Assembly: GCA_905250125.1 (NCBI GenBank)
Contig: CAJNOL010000111.1
Coordinates: 1-64,000 of the forward strand
Reading direction: 5' to 3'
DNA length: 64,000 bases
From: Rotaria sordida
Lineage: Eukaryota > Rotifera > Eurotatoria > Philodinida > Philodinidae
The notes under the pieces were generated by a model. That model searched no databases and was not told the DNA's origin. It was given only the letters and a program-made list of their open reading frames with translations. A program made the position numbers and the translations under genes. Of the stretch, positions 1 to 13,900 are shown in pieces (position 1 is the stretch's first letter; the number at the start of each line of letters is the position of its first letter).

Positions 1-1656
1 ATTCATGCAATAATCTTCGCACCATAGAAAAAAAAGACTTATAACAACGACTGATAAAGATTTTTATTCATTGTTAATTATTATTGAATTAAAAATTGAT
101 TGTTAAACAATTTGATTTTGAAAAGTTGGTTACATTTTTCGAAGGAAAACTTTGTTCAATATGATATAAACAATTGTTATCAAATGATTTTTTTGAACAT
201 TATTGAATCTGTTTGGTTTTTTTTCATAATGAAATGACTTCAATTCTTTACATGCTTTTAACGCTTACAATAAATCTATAATTTGCGAGTATCTGTTTTG
301 TTATTATATATTACTTTCTCATAATAACTATAATCAATTCGATCCAATTTTGATAATTCTTCTGTTGGTATTAGACATTTGAAGAGAATACTACTTTATT
401 TTAATTAAAAGTCACTAATATATCAATGAAAAGAACAAATTATACTACATAGAAAAAAAAGCAAGATTTATTATATTCAGTATTTATTGTTATGTCTAGA
501 GTAGATCCATCTCGAAAATTCAAATATAAATAAACTAAAAAATAATGGAAAAATTCTTTTCATAAAAACTGATCTATAATTCATATTCTCGAAATCGAAT
601 CATTTTTATTCTAATACTCGAAACAAATTCTTTTCAAAGATTAGTTTCTTGTCAATGAAATCATACACATAGATAAATTTCTATGAAAAGTACTTATCAA
701 CAGTCCATTAGATTGGAACTAATTCCTAAACTGTCACTTTAGTATTAATTATTTAAAAAAAAAAGGCAACAAATTTTATGTTTTAGCTTAAGGAAATCTT
801 CCATGAATATGACAAGTGTCAAGAGAATATTGAATAAATATAAAAATTTCTAAAGTATTTTGTTAGTTTTTACAGAATAATAATTGATTTTGATTATATA
901 TTGATATCAATTTACAGTTAAATTAATACCAATAATGTCAATTAAGATAATTTCGAGAATATTTCTCTTTTAATCTTATTTTCTTTCCGATAATAATATA
1001 TAATAAGACTTATGTAATGAAGATGAATATATCTTTATTGGTATATTAAATTTATTGATTTATAGTTTTTCATATTTTTTGTAAACAAAAAATGTTTTCT
1101 CAATGTTTTGCACATCTGAATAATCAATTCTTCACCGTATATGTCATTATTAGTTACATATAATAGATACTAATCATCATAAATGTCGTAGTTTTTGTTT
1201 TTGTATGTCATGTATTTTTTTTATCCACTTTTTCTTCAATCATCGATTCATCAGACAATAATGTCAAGAGACATTAACATTCTTCGTTTTTCCAAAAGCA
1301 TATTCATATAAGTATGACATTACATGATCATTGTCAATCGTCAATCAATGATGTTTATTTTAGTTTTTGTTCTTAGAATATGATTATTAAATAGTTGACC
1401 AATTTATTTGTTTATTTGAATAGTTTATAGATATAAAATAAATTTCTATTCTATAAGGTAAATAAATATGGTATAGAAGTGAATAAATCTATTGAAGACA
1501 TTGTGTCAAATGAAAATATTTCGAAATACTTTTTCTGTTGGTCTTTAATATCAATAGTTAAAATGTCAGTGAATATTCTAATGCTTATACTCTGTTATTT
1601 GTCTATATTCGCTGTCATTTCCAATCATTCACAGATGCTTATAAGAAACCATTCTA

Positions 1657-1690
1657 ATGTTGTTGTTGTTGTTGTTGTTGTTGTTATTGT
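1657..1690. repeat. GTT trinucleotide microsatellite
   Basis: About eleven uninterrupted GTT units. A TTTTC pentanucleotide tract follows about 90 bp downstream (around 1776-1808). Both create spurious open frames. Confidence 0.9.
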
Positions 1691-2568
1691 TAGCGAACTC
1701 GGCTGGGTGTCAGTGTGTATGTCATGTTTGTTTCGATTTGATGAGATCTTTTTGCGATCTCCTTCTCTTTTTGTTTCTTTTCTTTTCTTTTCTTTTCTTT
1801 TTTCTTTTGGTTAATAATATTGTCTTGAGGTTTTTCTATTATAGTCTCTTGTGCGTAGGAGAATCGTGATCATTTTGATTAGAGAGATGTAAATTTGATG
1901 AATCGACGCGATAATAGTGGTATCATGCAAGTAGATTATCGATACAACATATGTTTAGAACAAATAGGGACACAAAGACATTTCAGTCTCGGCTCGCTTC
2001 ATTCTTGTGACAAATCTATGATAGATCGTTATATTGATAATAGGAATATATTTTATTTATTTAAATCTCTCTATTATTATTTATTTGATCTTTAATTTGT
2101 ATCCTATATTTGAAGAATAGACTAGTGTCTTTTTCTATCAATATATTATATTCATATAGAGAATGAAGTGACGATAGTGATAATAATGACGATATTCTCT
2201 TGAGTAAGTCTAGATGAAAACAAATAGAAATAGATAAAATGAAAATGTTATTAATAATTTCTATTTTTTATTGATAAGCTTTTAATATGTATATGCATAG
2301 ATAAAGATGTATGAATTTACATAGTATTATTGAATTATTGAGGTGGAAATAAACAAAAAATAGAAAAAAAAAACTAGAAGATAAGTCTGCAGGTAGATCA
2401 ACAAGGTGAAATAGTATTTTATTAATATGAACGTAAAACGATGAGAAAAGAAAGAGAGACGTAAATGTAGGAAAACTAGACAAAGAAAGAAAGCGAGAAC
2501 ATAATAATTAATTTCCTTTTTTTGAATGACTGAACGACAAGCCACCAAACATGCTATAGCCAGACTGT

Positions 2569-2635
2569 GAGATGATGATGAAAAAGAAAAAGAAAAAGAA
2601 AAAGAAGAAGAAGAAGAAGAAGAAGAAGAAGAAAA
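2569..2635. repeat. GAA/GAAAAA purine tract
   Basis: A pure purine tract: GATGAT, then GAAAAA units, then a run of GAA units. The poly-Ser/Phe frame on the opposite strand is an artefact of this composition. Confidence 0.9.
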
Positions 2636-3711
2636 ACTCACGAAAGCAGTGAATGAAGGTTCTGAAGTAGTTTCAATAATAGCAACTTTCTAAGAAGAAG
2701 AAGAAAAAAAAAATGTCTACTAGAAGAATATAAGCTTATGTAAAATAGAGAATAGAAAATCAACATATTCTTCAGGTAAGATAAGTTCTCTTTTTATTTA
2801 TCTTTAGAAAAATCTAAACAAGAAGAAAAAACAAATATGTTATTATATTGATGAGAAAATTGACAATTGTGTCATTGTTGAATGTTAGTCTTGTGTGTAT
2901 TCGTTGTCGACATGACAAATAGTTAATTTTATTTTAGACACGAATATGAACTAGAAGGTCTTATCTATCAGGCAAAACAATAGGAAATCCGTCATTTTAA
3001 TAAGTTTATCGCATTGCATGCCTTTTTTTTTCAAGCAAGTGTCTTAGTCGTCATCATTTTTCTTAATTATTTAATAGTCGAAAAAATATATTTATTATTC
3101 TCAACGATACAGAAAAATAAAAACGTTCGACTAATCAAAAATTATATATTTCGTTATTTTTTTTTTCTTGTCTTCTCAACGCTTTCCAAAAAAACAAAAA
3201 TCGATTTGTTCATCATTTGGCTCGATCTGCTCTAATGAATGATGACAGAAAATAAATCGAATTCGATGGTCAGATCAGAAAATGCCTTACTTATAATTCT
3301 ATTATGTTAGATCTTAATAGTAAAGAACATAAACATATTTTATATCTCTTTCATAGATTTCATCATAGAGTCTCTATCTTACTCATTGATGAACTAAGTT
3401 CACCCAGTTGTTAGATATAAACATCTTTAAATAATTCTCTATTGAATAAGATTTGTCTCATTGATTATCATTTACTTCATTGTTATTTTCGCTTTATGAT
3501 ATTATCAAATAAATTATATTCTACTTCATTTCTTTATTTCATTCAAAATTATTAATTTGTTAAATAAGAAAAAAAAATGTTAGCTTTCACTTTTTTTTTT
3601 TCTATTATTCTCACATTGTCCGTATGCCTTTGAGTTAGTTATTAATTACATTAACATCAATACTATATACCAGTTAGTTATTTGTTACTCTTATTAGGAT
3701 ATTAATCATTT

Positions 3712-3960
3712 CGCGGCGACGTTGCCCACCGATAGGACACACTATATTTTAAACCCAACGGGTCACCCACACTTTGTATTTCATATTTTAACCTCTGAAC
3801 ATGTTTTATTAAAAATATAAGATGCATTGTGAAAAGCTCTACAATCTTTATAGTAAAATTTATTTTAATTGTGTAAAACTTTTACTATGAAGACTGTAGA
3901 GCTTTTCACCCTGCATTTTATAATAGATTTTCTTTTATAATAAAATATATTTAGAGATTA
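3712..3960 (+). repeat. Dispersed repeat with tRNA-like head and a hairpin
   Basis: The first part (about 3712-3815) is the diverged reverse complement of 5815-5920; both share a block reading ACACTATATTTTAAA then CCAACGGGT. In the other copy this block is preceded by TGGTTCACTGGTAGAGCA, close to the internal A-box of a tRNA gene, which suggests a tRNA-derived SINE head. The second part (about 3826-3925) is an inverted repeat whose arms contain AAAAGCTCTACAATC and its complement. The same arm sequence recurs in the foldbacks at 51.3-51.8 kb and 56.8-57.0 kb. The repeat is seen directly; the SINE origin is inferred. Confidence 0.55.
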
Positions 3961-4939
3961 ATATATCAGATGTGGAAGTGCGACTATTTATTCTAAGTCA
4001 CCGGTTACTTTTCTAGAAAAATTGAATCGTTGTGAAAGAGTTAATTATAACATGATATTTACCATTTCAATATCTTTCGATTATTATTTATACAAAGAAA
4101 CATTGAATATTTTTTCTATACATTGTAACATCAGTAAAAAAAAAGCAAAATGTACTAACATGTTTAACATTTATTTGTTTTATTGTTAAGATAAACTATA
4201 TGAATTTTTGTCAAAGTCGTTCTATTTTCTGTAATTGTCTTGGGGGTTTTTTTTTCTGTTGAGTTATATAAAAAACGTTGATCAGATGAGACTAAGAGAA
4301 TATAAATAAATAAATATATATAATAAGTATGTCGAGAAGTGAAATCCAAGATACATTTAGCCTTTTTATATATTAAGAAAAAAACATTTGTTAAAGTAAA
4401 GCATTTCTGTTATTTCTGTAGTGAAATAATCAAAAAAAAAAAAAAAATATTTCTTTTTTTTTCTTTTCTTGTTCTTCATTTTGGTTGCTCAGCTTAATCG
4501 ACAGCATAACAGTTAAGAAAAACACAATTTTTTCTTTTTGGAATATTCACTTTGTTTGAAAAAGAAAAGAAAAAAAAAATATATATATATATATATTTCT
4601 GTTTGCATTGTCTGTTACCATCATTAACAACATATTGATCAGGGAAAATTGTCCGACAAATTGTAACTTTTCCCAAGAGAGTTTTTATGTTATTTTCTAA
4701 TAAAAAAATAAAATAATGACATTTATTTCTTTGAAAAATCTATCTATGTAATATCGTTTTTTTTTTATTTTATTTCAGATCGATAAATATTCTAAAATGA
4801 AAAATAGATTATTGGTTAATATAATTGTTTAATTATCTATTATAAATTTGACGTATGTCTTAATAATATAAAATAAAATAATAGGTAGGTATCTATTTGT
4901 CATTGACACTTTTTTTTTATTGAATTGTGATGATGCATC

Positions 4940-7900
4940 ATGAATTATTACTCGATCATGGATAAGAATTATTTGACAACAATAATTAATAATAAAACAA
5001 ATTTAAATTATCCATTATCATCAACAATAATACCAATCGGAAATGATAATAAAAATTTCAATGAAAAAGATCATATATTAAATGAACATGCATCAACGCA
5101 TGTTTTAACTGATATACAAGGTTCACGGAATCTTGAAGAAACAGATGAAAATGAATTACCATTTCCTGGTTTTGTTGAAACTGTTTTTTTTTGTCTTAAA
5201 CAAAGTCAAACACCTCGTTATCAATGTTTACAAATAATAACATGGCCATGGTTTGAACGTATAAGTATGTTTGTTATATTACTTAATTGTATAACACTTG
5301 GAATGTATCAACCATGTCAACATTTTGACAATTCACAATCACCAAAAAAATGTGATACACCACGTTGTATTTGGTTACAAGCAACTGATTATTTTATTTT
5401 TGCTTTTTTTACTCTTGAAATGTCTATTAAAATGACAGCTATGGGAATAATTGGTAAACGAACTTATTTAGCTGATACATGGAATAGATTGGATTGTTTT
5501 ATTGTTCTTTCTGGGTATGAACTTTTTTTTTTTCTTTTTTTACTATTTTATTTCATCAATTACACATACAAAAATCTACACTTATTGATTGAAATATTCA
5601 AGTCACAGAAATTAATAACGATTGAAAAACTCTGAATTTTTCAAGATTGTTTTGCCATCCCTATCAAGGTTCTCACCGCTCGTGACACTTCTATACGTGA
5701 TGCTTATCAATTAATTTGCACATATTTCTTATGGGATTTAAAATATCTTTCCTTGTTTCGTTATATTAAATAAGTAATTATTAGAATTTATTAAAATCTA
5801 ATATATGCTGCTTTTTTAATAAAACCTCTTTAGAGGTTAATATATGAAATGCAAAGTCTGGATTACCCGTTGGCTTTAAAATATAGTGTGTGCTCTACCA
5901 GTGAACCACATTGCCTCGAAACGATTTATTAAGAATAAAAATTAATTTGTTTTTTTCTAATGAAAATTTCATATCATTCTTTATAGACATTTTATAGACA
6001 TCTTTTATAATATAAACTACAAATAACTTTAAGTTCTTTTTCTCATTAATAATTAAAATTTTGTCATCAAAAGTAATTCTATTATATATACTTTTCTTAC
6101 ATCAATAAGTCTTTCACAAAAGTTCTTTTTATAATTTCAATAAATATAGATTCGACTATGACAATTTCAATAATGAAATAAGATTTCGAAAAGTATTCGA
6201 TTAATATTCATGTTAGACATTTACTTTTATGTTAAATTATTTAAAACATAGATTTTATTCTCTTGTTTAAAAATTATAATTACGATCAAAATAAGTTAAT
6301 CTATTAAATGATAATGTATTATTGACATCGAAAATATTTCTATTTCGAATAGATCTCGGCGTGACTCAGTTTTATTTTTTGGTTACGATGATAACAAACT
6401 ATGACTGGAAATGACAGAAATTTTTTTTTTGTTTGTTAAGAACTGTTAACGTAAACTAGTTGAATATATTTATTGTATAAGTAAAATGAACGAGAATGTA
6501 TTGAAGTGAAATGAAAGAAAAGAAAACTATTTTAAAGTAAAATAATAAATTTAGTCTAATCAAGCAAATAACTGAAAATATGTTATAAAAGAGAAAATTA
6601 ATTAAATTAATTTCTAACAAACATTCTTTTATAAATAATGTACGTAACTTATTGCATATTAACTTGTTGAAGATACTGCATATATGCAAAAATAGATTCT
6701 ATTATGAAACATCTGGCCAGTTAACGGTAATAGAGGATCTATGCTGAATAATTTTCAATAGATAAGAGTTGAATGTTCTTTCTATTTTTTGATTTGACCT
6801 ATATGATAGAAGAAAAAAAATATTCTCAGAGCATATGCACTTTACGCACGATTCTTTTAGCAAATCTCATTAGTCGCTGTGTTTTTGAATAATCAATGAA
6901 GACATTTTATCGATGATAAATATTTTATTTAACTTCTTATGTGATAATATTGACAAAGAATATGCATTATATATGTTAGTTTTTCCTTTTACCTACCGAT
7001 CATTGCTCCAGGCTTGATTTCATAGGTTAACATCTTTTTTTTTCGAAACTTATAAAATGTATTTCATTTCCTAAGGATACATTTTTATCAATATGTTACA
7101 TACATAAAATGTCTTCGAGATCTATTTTACTTGCAAATAGAAAAGATTTTAAAGGAAAATTTTATTCTTCAAAACTGATCGATTTCATGTGTCTTACATT
7201 TTTCATAGATCGATTAATCAAATAAAATTAGATTTTTTAAACAAGTCATAATTCGTAAGAACAACATTGAGTTTCTTGTGAATAACAAGGTAGAAGTTTT
7301 GTTTTTCAACAATGCTTCTTCCAATATCGACACTAGTAGACAATCGAAAATAAAGTGTTAACCATAGAACTGTTTAACAGATCTGATTAAGATAAACATG
7401 TTTTACTATTGCAATAAGGGAGCTGCTAGTCCTTCTAGCAGAGATGGAGCCGGTACCAGTCAACCGGTCCAAGCACATCTTACCAGTTCAAATCGGTGCA
7501 GTTGGTCTATGTTTCTAAAACTTGTGTACTTTATTTTTTCACCAAAGAAAGGCTTTTTTAAGAAAAAATTGATTTTTTATAAAGTTTTACCAAAGATAAT
7601 CGAGGTCGAGGAGTTCAAATCTGTTTTCGAAATTTTGAGTTTAATTTTTTTACAAAAATTATATTTTGCTAAAAAATTATTTTTTTTGTGAAAAAACCAT
7701 TTTTTTTTGGCGAAAAAGAATTTTTTGCAAAAGACTATTTTCTTGGTAAGAAACCTATTTTTCTGCTAAAAAATGATATTTTTGGTAAAAGAAATATTTT
7801 TTGGTTAGAAAACTACTCTTTTTTGCGGAAAAATGTTTTTTAACAAAAAATAATTTTTTAGAAAAAAATGAATTTGTTAGTAAAAACTTTTTTTGAAAAA

Positions 7901-10900
7901 ACTTAAACTCAAAATTCGAAAAACTGATAATGGATTCGAATTTCTTCACCCCAAAAACCTTTAGTCGAGTTTTATAAAATATCGTTATCTTTGAAAAATA
8001 GCCTTGTCTTGGTTGAAAAAATCGAGTTGAGATAGTATCACGCTCACTCATGACTATCACCTTAATATACAGTCTAATCCGAAATATGTATCAGCACCTC
8101 AGTACCTTTTCAGCACCTTTGAGAATAATTTGGTGCATGGTGCCTGTACTTCTCCCTTGTTCTTACCGGTAGACCGGTTTAGATCGGTTTCATCTATGCC
8201 TTCCAGACCCGGATCCAGATCCATAATTTTATTTTTTTCGGATCCGAGTTCAACCTTTTATTTTTTGTTAGGTTCGGTTAGTAGTGTCTTGCACGGGTAC
8301 GACTTTTTGCACTCGAACCCGATCCGGCGCTCTTTTTTTATAACCGGACCCAACCCAGTGCTAATCGGCATTCACCAAATAATTACTTTCACAGTCCTAG
8401 TACAACTTTCAAACATTTACTTAGTATGAAAAAAGTATACTGTTTAGTTTCTGGCGTAAACAGAAATAGAAGAATTCCTGTTTGTACTTGGATCCATGCT
8501 CAGGATCGAGTTGGGTTTCAGGACACTACCGGTTAAACATTTCTCTGAATCCGCAGTTCCCTAATTGCAATAATGTTATGATTGAACAACTAGAAAGAAT
8601 TTTGTTTTAGTATGATTAATAAGTTCGAGATGTCGTAGATCTATATTGGTATATATATTTCGTCTTCTATATATTCCTTATTGAAGATTGAATAGAATTA
8701 TATCTATGAATCTATAATTGATAAAAAAAAAAGTTGATGTACAATTTTCGAATAAATTGTAAATAGTGATATTGAAATAAAACTCGAGAAAAAAGAAAAG
8801 TAAATCGAATATATTTGTTAATATTTAGATTAATAGAAGCAGTAATTCCAGGTGATATATTAAGTTTATCAGCGATACGTGCAATTCGAGTTCTTCGTCC
8901 ATTACGTGCAATAAATCGTGTACCATCAATGCGTATACTTGTCATGTTATTACTTGATACATTACCAATGCTTGGAAATGTTTTACTTCTTTGTTTTTTT
9001 GTCTTCTTTATATTTGGTATTGTTGGTGTTCAATTATGGAAAGGTTTATTACGTAATCGTTGTTTTTTACAATTAAATACAACACTTATATCTGATTACA
9101 CTTTATTTGAGTATGAATAATAATTATAATAAAAACTATCTAATTATTTATTTTTATTTATTTGAAAAAAGGGATTCTGATTTACGATCTTTTTATATTC
9201 CACCTCAAGGCGATTCATTTGTTTGTTCTCAGCCTCAATCAAATGGAATGACAAAATGTTCCGATATTCCAAAATCACGAAAAGGAAATTTAACATGTGA
9301 ACTTGATTTTGATAAAAATAATCAAGAATTATTAAGAAATCCAAATAAACCAATAAATGCTTGTATTAATTGGAATCAATATTATCAATTTTGTAATGTT
9401 TCAGATAAAAATCCATATTCTGGTGCAATTAGTTTTGATAATATTGGTTTAGCATGGGTTGTTATTTTTCAAGTATTTTCTTTTTTCAAATATTCTTTTT
9501 ATTTTATTTTATTTTATTTGTTTAGATAATTAGTCTTGAAAGTTGGGTTAATATAATGTATTATATTCAAGATGCTCATTCATTTTGGGATTGGATTTAT
9601 TTTGTTTGTCTTATTATAATTGGTTCATTTTTTATGATTAATTTATGTCTTGTTGTTATAGCAACACAATTTAGTGAAACAAAAAAACGTGAAACAGAAA
9701 GAATGTTAAATGAACGAAGACGTTTTTCACGTTCATCAAGTATATTATTAAATGATGAACCAGGTTCTTGTTGGCAAGAAACAATTAAATTTATTGAACG
9801 TTTATATAAACATGCATACAATAAACTTTCTACTTTATGGAATAATTATCGACGAAATCGTACTAATGTAAGATTAATCAATGTTATTAAACACTGTTAG
9901 AAGTATATTTAGACTATTTCGAGACTAGGATGACTTGATAATAAAGAAAAAAAGAATTTGAACTCATACAATCTTTTTATATAATTAAAAATGAAAACGT
10001 AACGACATTAATACATAAAAGTATTAATATCGTTCAAAGTATCGCAGCTGTCTACATTACCAATTCTTCGTTGTTTAGACAAAGAACATCCTGAGCAGAA
10101 AAATTGGTTAAAAAAAAAACGTATTTTTTTTTTAAGAATATAAATTTGGGAGTTTCTAGCAGTTGGAATTAGAGTTAGAAGATGAAAATTTTTAGGATCG
10201 GAGTCGTAGAAAAGAAATTTTTCGAAGTCGGATTCGGATTTCGAAATGAAAAAATCAGTGTTTCCTCAAGAGTCACTTTGATAATATGAATATTTAGGGT
10301 CTCCAGGTCTATGAGCACTATTTTTAGTAGGGATCTCCAAGGTAGTTTCAATTCAGGATCGAAAAAAACTGGTTTTGCAGATCCATAATTTTATCTTAAT
10401 CATAGATAAAAAGGGTCAATTTGTAGATCATTAATCAGAATAAAATAATAACTATGAAAATATAGTCTAGTTCTTAATCAGAATGTATAACGGAACCAGT
10501 TTTAAGTCCCGGTTCCGATCTCATCGGGACCACTTAACAATTTCCTATTCCATAGTTTGATAAGAAATGAAATAATCATTGCGTTCTATATGTTAAAAAA
10601 AGAATCGGTCTATATTATAACTTCAATAACTGTGTAACGTCTTATTAAAATGAATATATATATATTTGTAACTAGGTAAATAAAAAAAAACGTCGTCGAA
10701 AAGAAAATATAAACAATAAATCATCAGCAATTGAAATTCATTTAAATCGAGATTCAATATCAAATTGTTTATCATCACCGAACATAAATCTAAATGATAA
10801 ATCAAACAATCAATATCATCAAATTAGAGATAGTTTATCTAATCGAACAGCAGCATCATTATGTCCATCTATAGCTGATGCACCAGCTGCTAGTCCTGAA

Positions 10901-13900
10901 CAATCTGATATATTAGATTCAATCCATACACCCAATCCTCATTTTGATATTATTGATACAATTCAACATTTGTCATCATTTAATCATGATCATGATAATA
11001 CTTCAATTCCATCGATTTTATTAAATAATATATCAATTAAACAATCTGATTGTTATCATCAAACTATTCCAAATGATAAATTAACTATCAATGAAGATGA
11101 AGATGAAGATGAAGATGAAGTTGAAGTTGAAAATGAAGATGAAGATGAAGACGAAGTTGAAGAAGATAATGATGAAAATGTAATAAAAGAAAAATCTAAA
11201 ATATCAAAATATTTCGATAAATATATATGGTCTCATATGATAAAATTACAAAAATTTATATCAAATTTTGTTGGAAGTAAATATTTTCGTCGTATTGTAT
11301 TATCAGCTATTGTTATAAATACATTATCAATGGGTATTGAATATCATGGACAACCTCCATCATTAACAAATGCATTAGAATATAGTAATTTAGTATTTAC
11401 AACATTATTTGCTATTGAAATGATTTTAAAAATAATTGCTGATGGTTGTCTTGAATATATTAAAAATGCTTATAATTTATTTGATAGTGGTATTGTTATT
11501 ATGAGTCTTATTGAATTACAAGGAAATAAAAATAGTGGTCTATCTGTTTTACGTACCTTTAGATTATTACGTGTACTTAAACTTGTCAGATTTATGCCAA
11601 CACTTAGACGACAATTAGTAAGAATTTATTTTTTAAACTCATTTATTAAACATTTTTGTTTTTCGGCTGCCGATATTTATCTATTCATTATATATAACAC
11701 ATCATTAATGATATTAAAAGAGAACAATCATTGTCATAAGTAAACTCTCATATTCAGATGATCGCCTGTATTAATTGTTATTCTTATCCTCAGCTAGTTA
11801 TCTGCCTGTAGCATAGTTCTTTCTCTGTTTATGATATGACATATATAACCGGATTTATAGAAAAATATTAAAAAAATAAATCCTAGTTATTGTTAGAAAC
11901 TCGTTAACCTAAAACGTAAGCGAATCAGTGTTGCAACCAGTAGGGTTTTCTCTAGACGGGTAGCGGTACCGGTGTAAACCGGTCACACCGGCATGAGTTA
12001 TCGTTGACTTTTCTCATCTTATATGAGTCATAGCTTACACTGAAAACACTACACTAATTACCTAGGACTTCTGCTTCATCATTGAAAGAGCATTTCTGAA
12101 GCATGATTGTCAATATACACTGAGGAACGCGACAAGAATCTTGAACCTATCTTAACCTAACTGACTCGACTGACACGCTAACTTTCGCTCTGAGCATGGT
12201 CTGTGGACTAGATACTAAACTTGCCTATAAAGGTACAGCAAAGACTCTATACTTCAGTTTACTTAGAAATTATATCAAAGCTATCCTTTGTAAATTCTTA
12301 GCAGCTATACAGAACCTAGCATTGCAATATTGCGGAGGCCTAGTAGTTCCAATTCACTGCATAGAAGACTGTCTATTAATAAAGATCCAAAGCTTCACTT
12401 TGCTTCATTATTACTAAAACATTCAGGAGCTATGAACTTTTTGGAATTCAGTATTATATAGTCTTAAATAAAATAGATTCAAAGTATCATACTCTTGTCA
12501 AATGTTGATAGTAGAATGAAAACACACATAGAGCTCTACACCATTGCTTCAACGGAAGGGCATAATATAAATAGTGCAAAATAGAAGTTAATATGTCATA
12601 GATAACATTGACAAACAGTGCTTCCATTTGATTTCGATTGTAGAGTATAATAATAGTATCCGGATAAAATATATGACGTGGATTTTCATGAATATTCACT
12701 TAATATAATCACTCTAATCGATGTTGTTTCTTGGAACTTTTCATGGATCTTAGTAAAACTAGTTTAACTTGCAAAAATAAGCACTTTTATGATCTATTTT
12801 TGCAAAAATACGCAAAAAATTAGTGAAAAAACAGAAAATATTTCTCTATCAACCAGTCTGGAAAAATCGCTTTTGCCGGTAGATTGAGGTTCTCTACTGA
12901 ACCGGCCGCTCACCAACCGTGTGCCGTTACTAGTTGCAACACTGAAGTGAATATGATGAAAATTGATTGGCTTTTTTTGTTGAAAAAACTTTCCAAATCG
13001 TTAGAAGTCGAGAACAGAATGAGAGTTACTCATTGAGAGTGAGTTTTGATAACTATATGTTCAATATAGAATCTCTGATAGTTAAACACAAAATTAACGT
13101 CAACTTCGGGGGTTGATGATAACTTTTTAGCAGTCATCATCTATCTTACAAATACATATATTCATATATTTCATAGTTATAATCATTCTTGAATTATCTT
13201 TAAAAAGCTGTTAGTGCAATCCCTATGGGATTCAAATGTGAAACACGATGTAGTTGTTGCTACTAATTACATGAAAATTCTTTTATTCAATCTATTCTGA
13301 GACACATCTATTCATCATCGTGTACTTTATCCTTCAAAACTGCAACAAGGAAGTAGTTCATATATTCTAACAAAATGTTAGTTATATACAGTCTGTTATG
13401 GTGTCGGAAGAGAGAGGACGCGAGAGTGGATGCAAAATTCTACCCTATATACTTCAAAACTCCTATTAGATCGTATTTCACAAAACTGAAAAATTTAAAT
13501 AAATGAAGATAATTGATTTTCTTCTATAGATTGTCATGCTTAAAACTATGGATAATGTGGCAACATTTTTCTCTTTATTACTTCTATTTATTTTCATCTT
13601 CAGGTAGGCCTATTAAAAGTAACGAATATATTAATATATATGGGCGTGGCCAGCCAACCTGAAGTCCCAATATTTATTTGTTTGTGTAGCTTCAACCAGA
13701 TATCAGAAAAATGTGATTTTTTTACTAATTATAGTACATACAGAGTACTAATGATCTATCATTGTTTGAGCTCTATATCTTACTAAGAATGAGAGTTATC
13801 AAATGTTTTCTTACGATGATTTCGTTAAAGATAGTTTGCATCTATATTGTTGACAATGGATATATTGGTGAAGAATATGTAGCCACTCCAAGAACGAAAC

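Larger units (their letters stand above)
1..4939. other. Upstream region without a recognisable gene
   Basis: No reading frame here looks like a conserved protein, and the open stretches are low-complexity (Val-, Ser- or Phe-rich) translations of microsatellites. Visible contents are a GTT microsatellite (1657-1690), a TTTTC tract (about 1776-1808), a GAA-rich tract (2569-2635), an AT-dinucleotide run (about 4578-4597) and one dispersed repeat near 3.7-3.96 kb. The promoter and any 5' untranslated exons of the calcium-channel gene should lie here, but I cannot point to them. Confidence 0.6.

Noticed and set aside
1479-1869. Overlapping open frames with Val- and Leu-rich runs
   Set aside because: They are translations of a GTT microsatellite and TTTTC tract; no ATG in good context and no family features.
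2268-2641. Minus-strand Ser/Phe-rich open frames
   Set aside because: Produced by the GAA purine tract; low complexity only.
5815-5920. Functional tRNA-Gly gene
   Set aside because: A-box-like string present, but no acceptor stem, anticodon arm or B-box pairing; treated as a SINE-like remnant.
12196-12417. 73-codon open frame inside the hAT element at 11.9-12.9 kb
   Set aside because: No resemblance to a transposase or any domain; probably chance.
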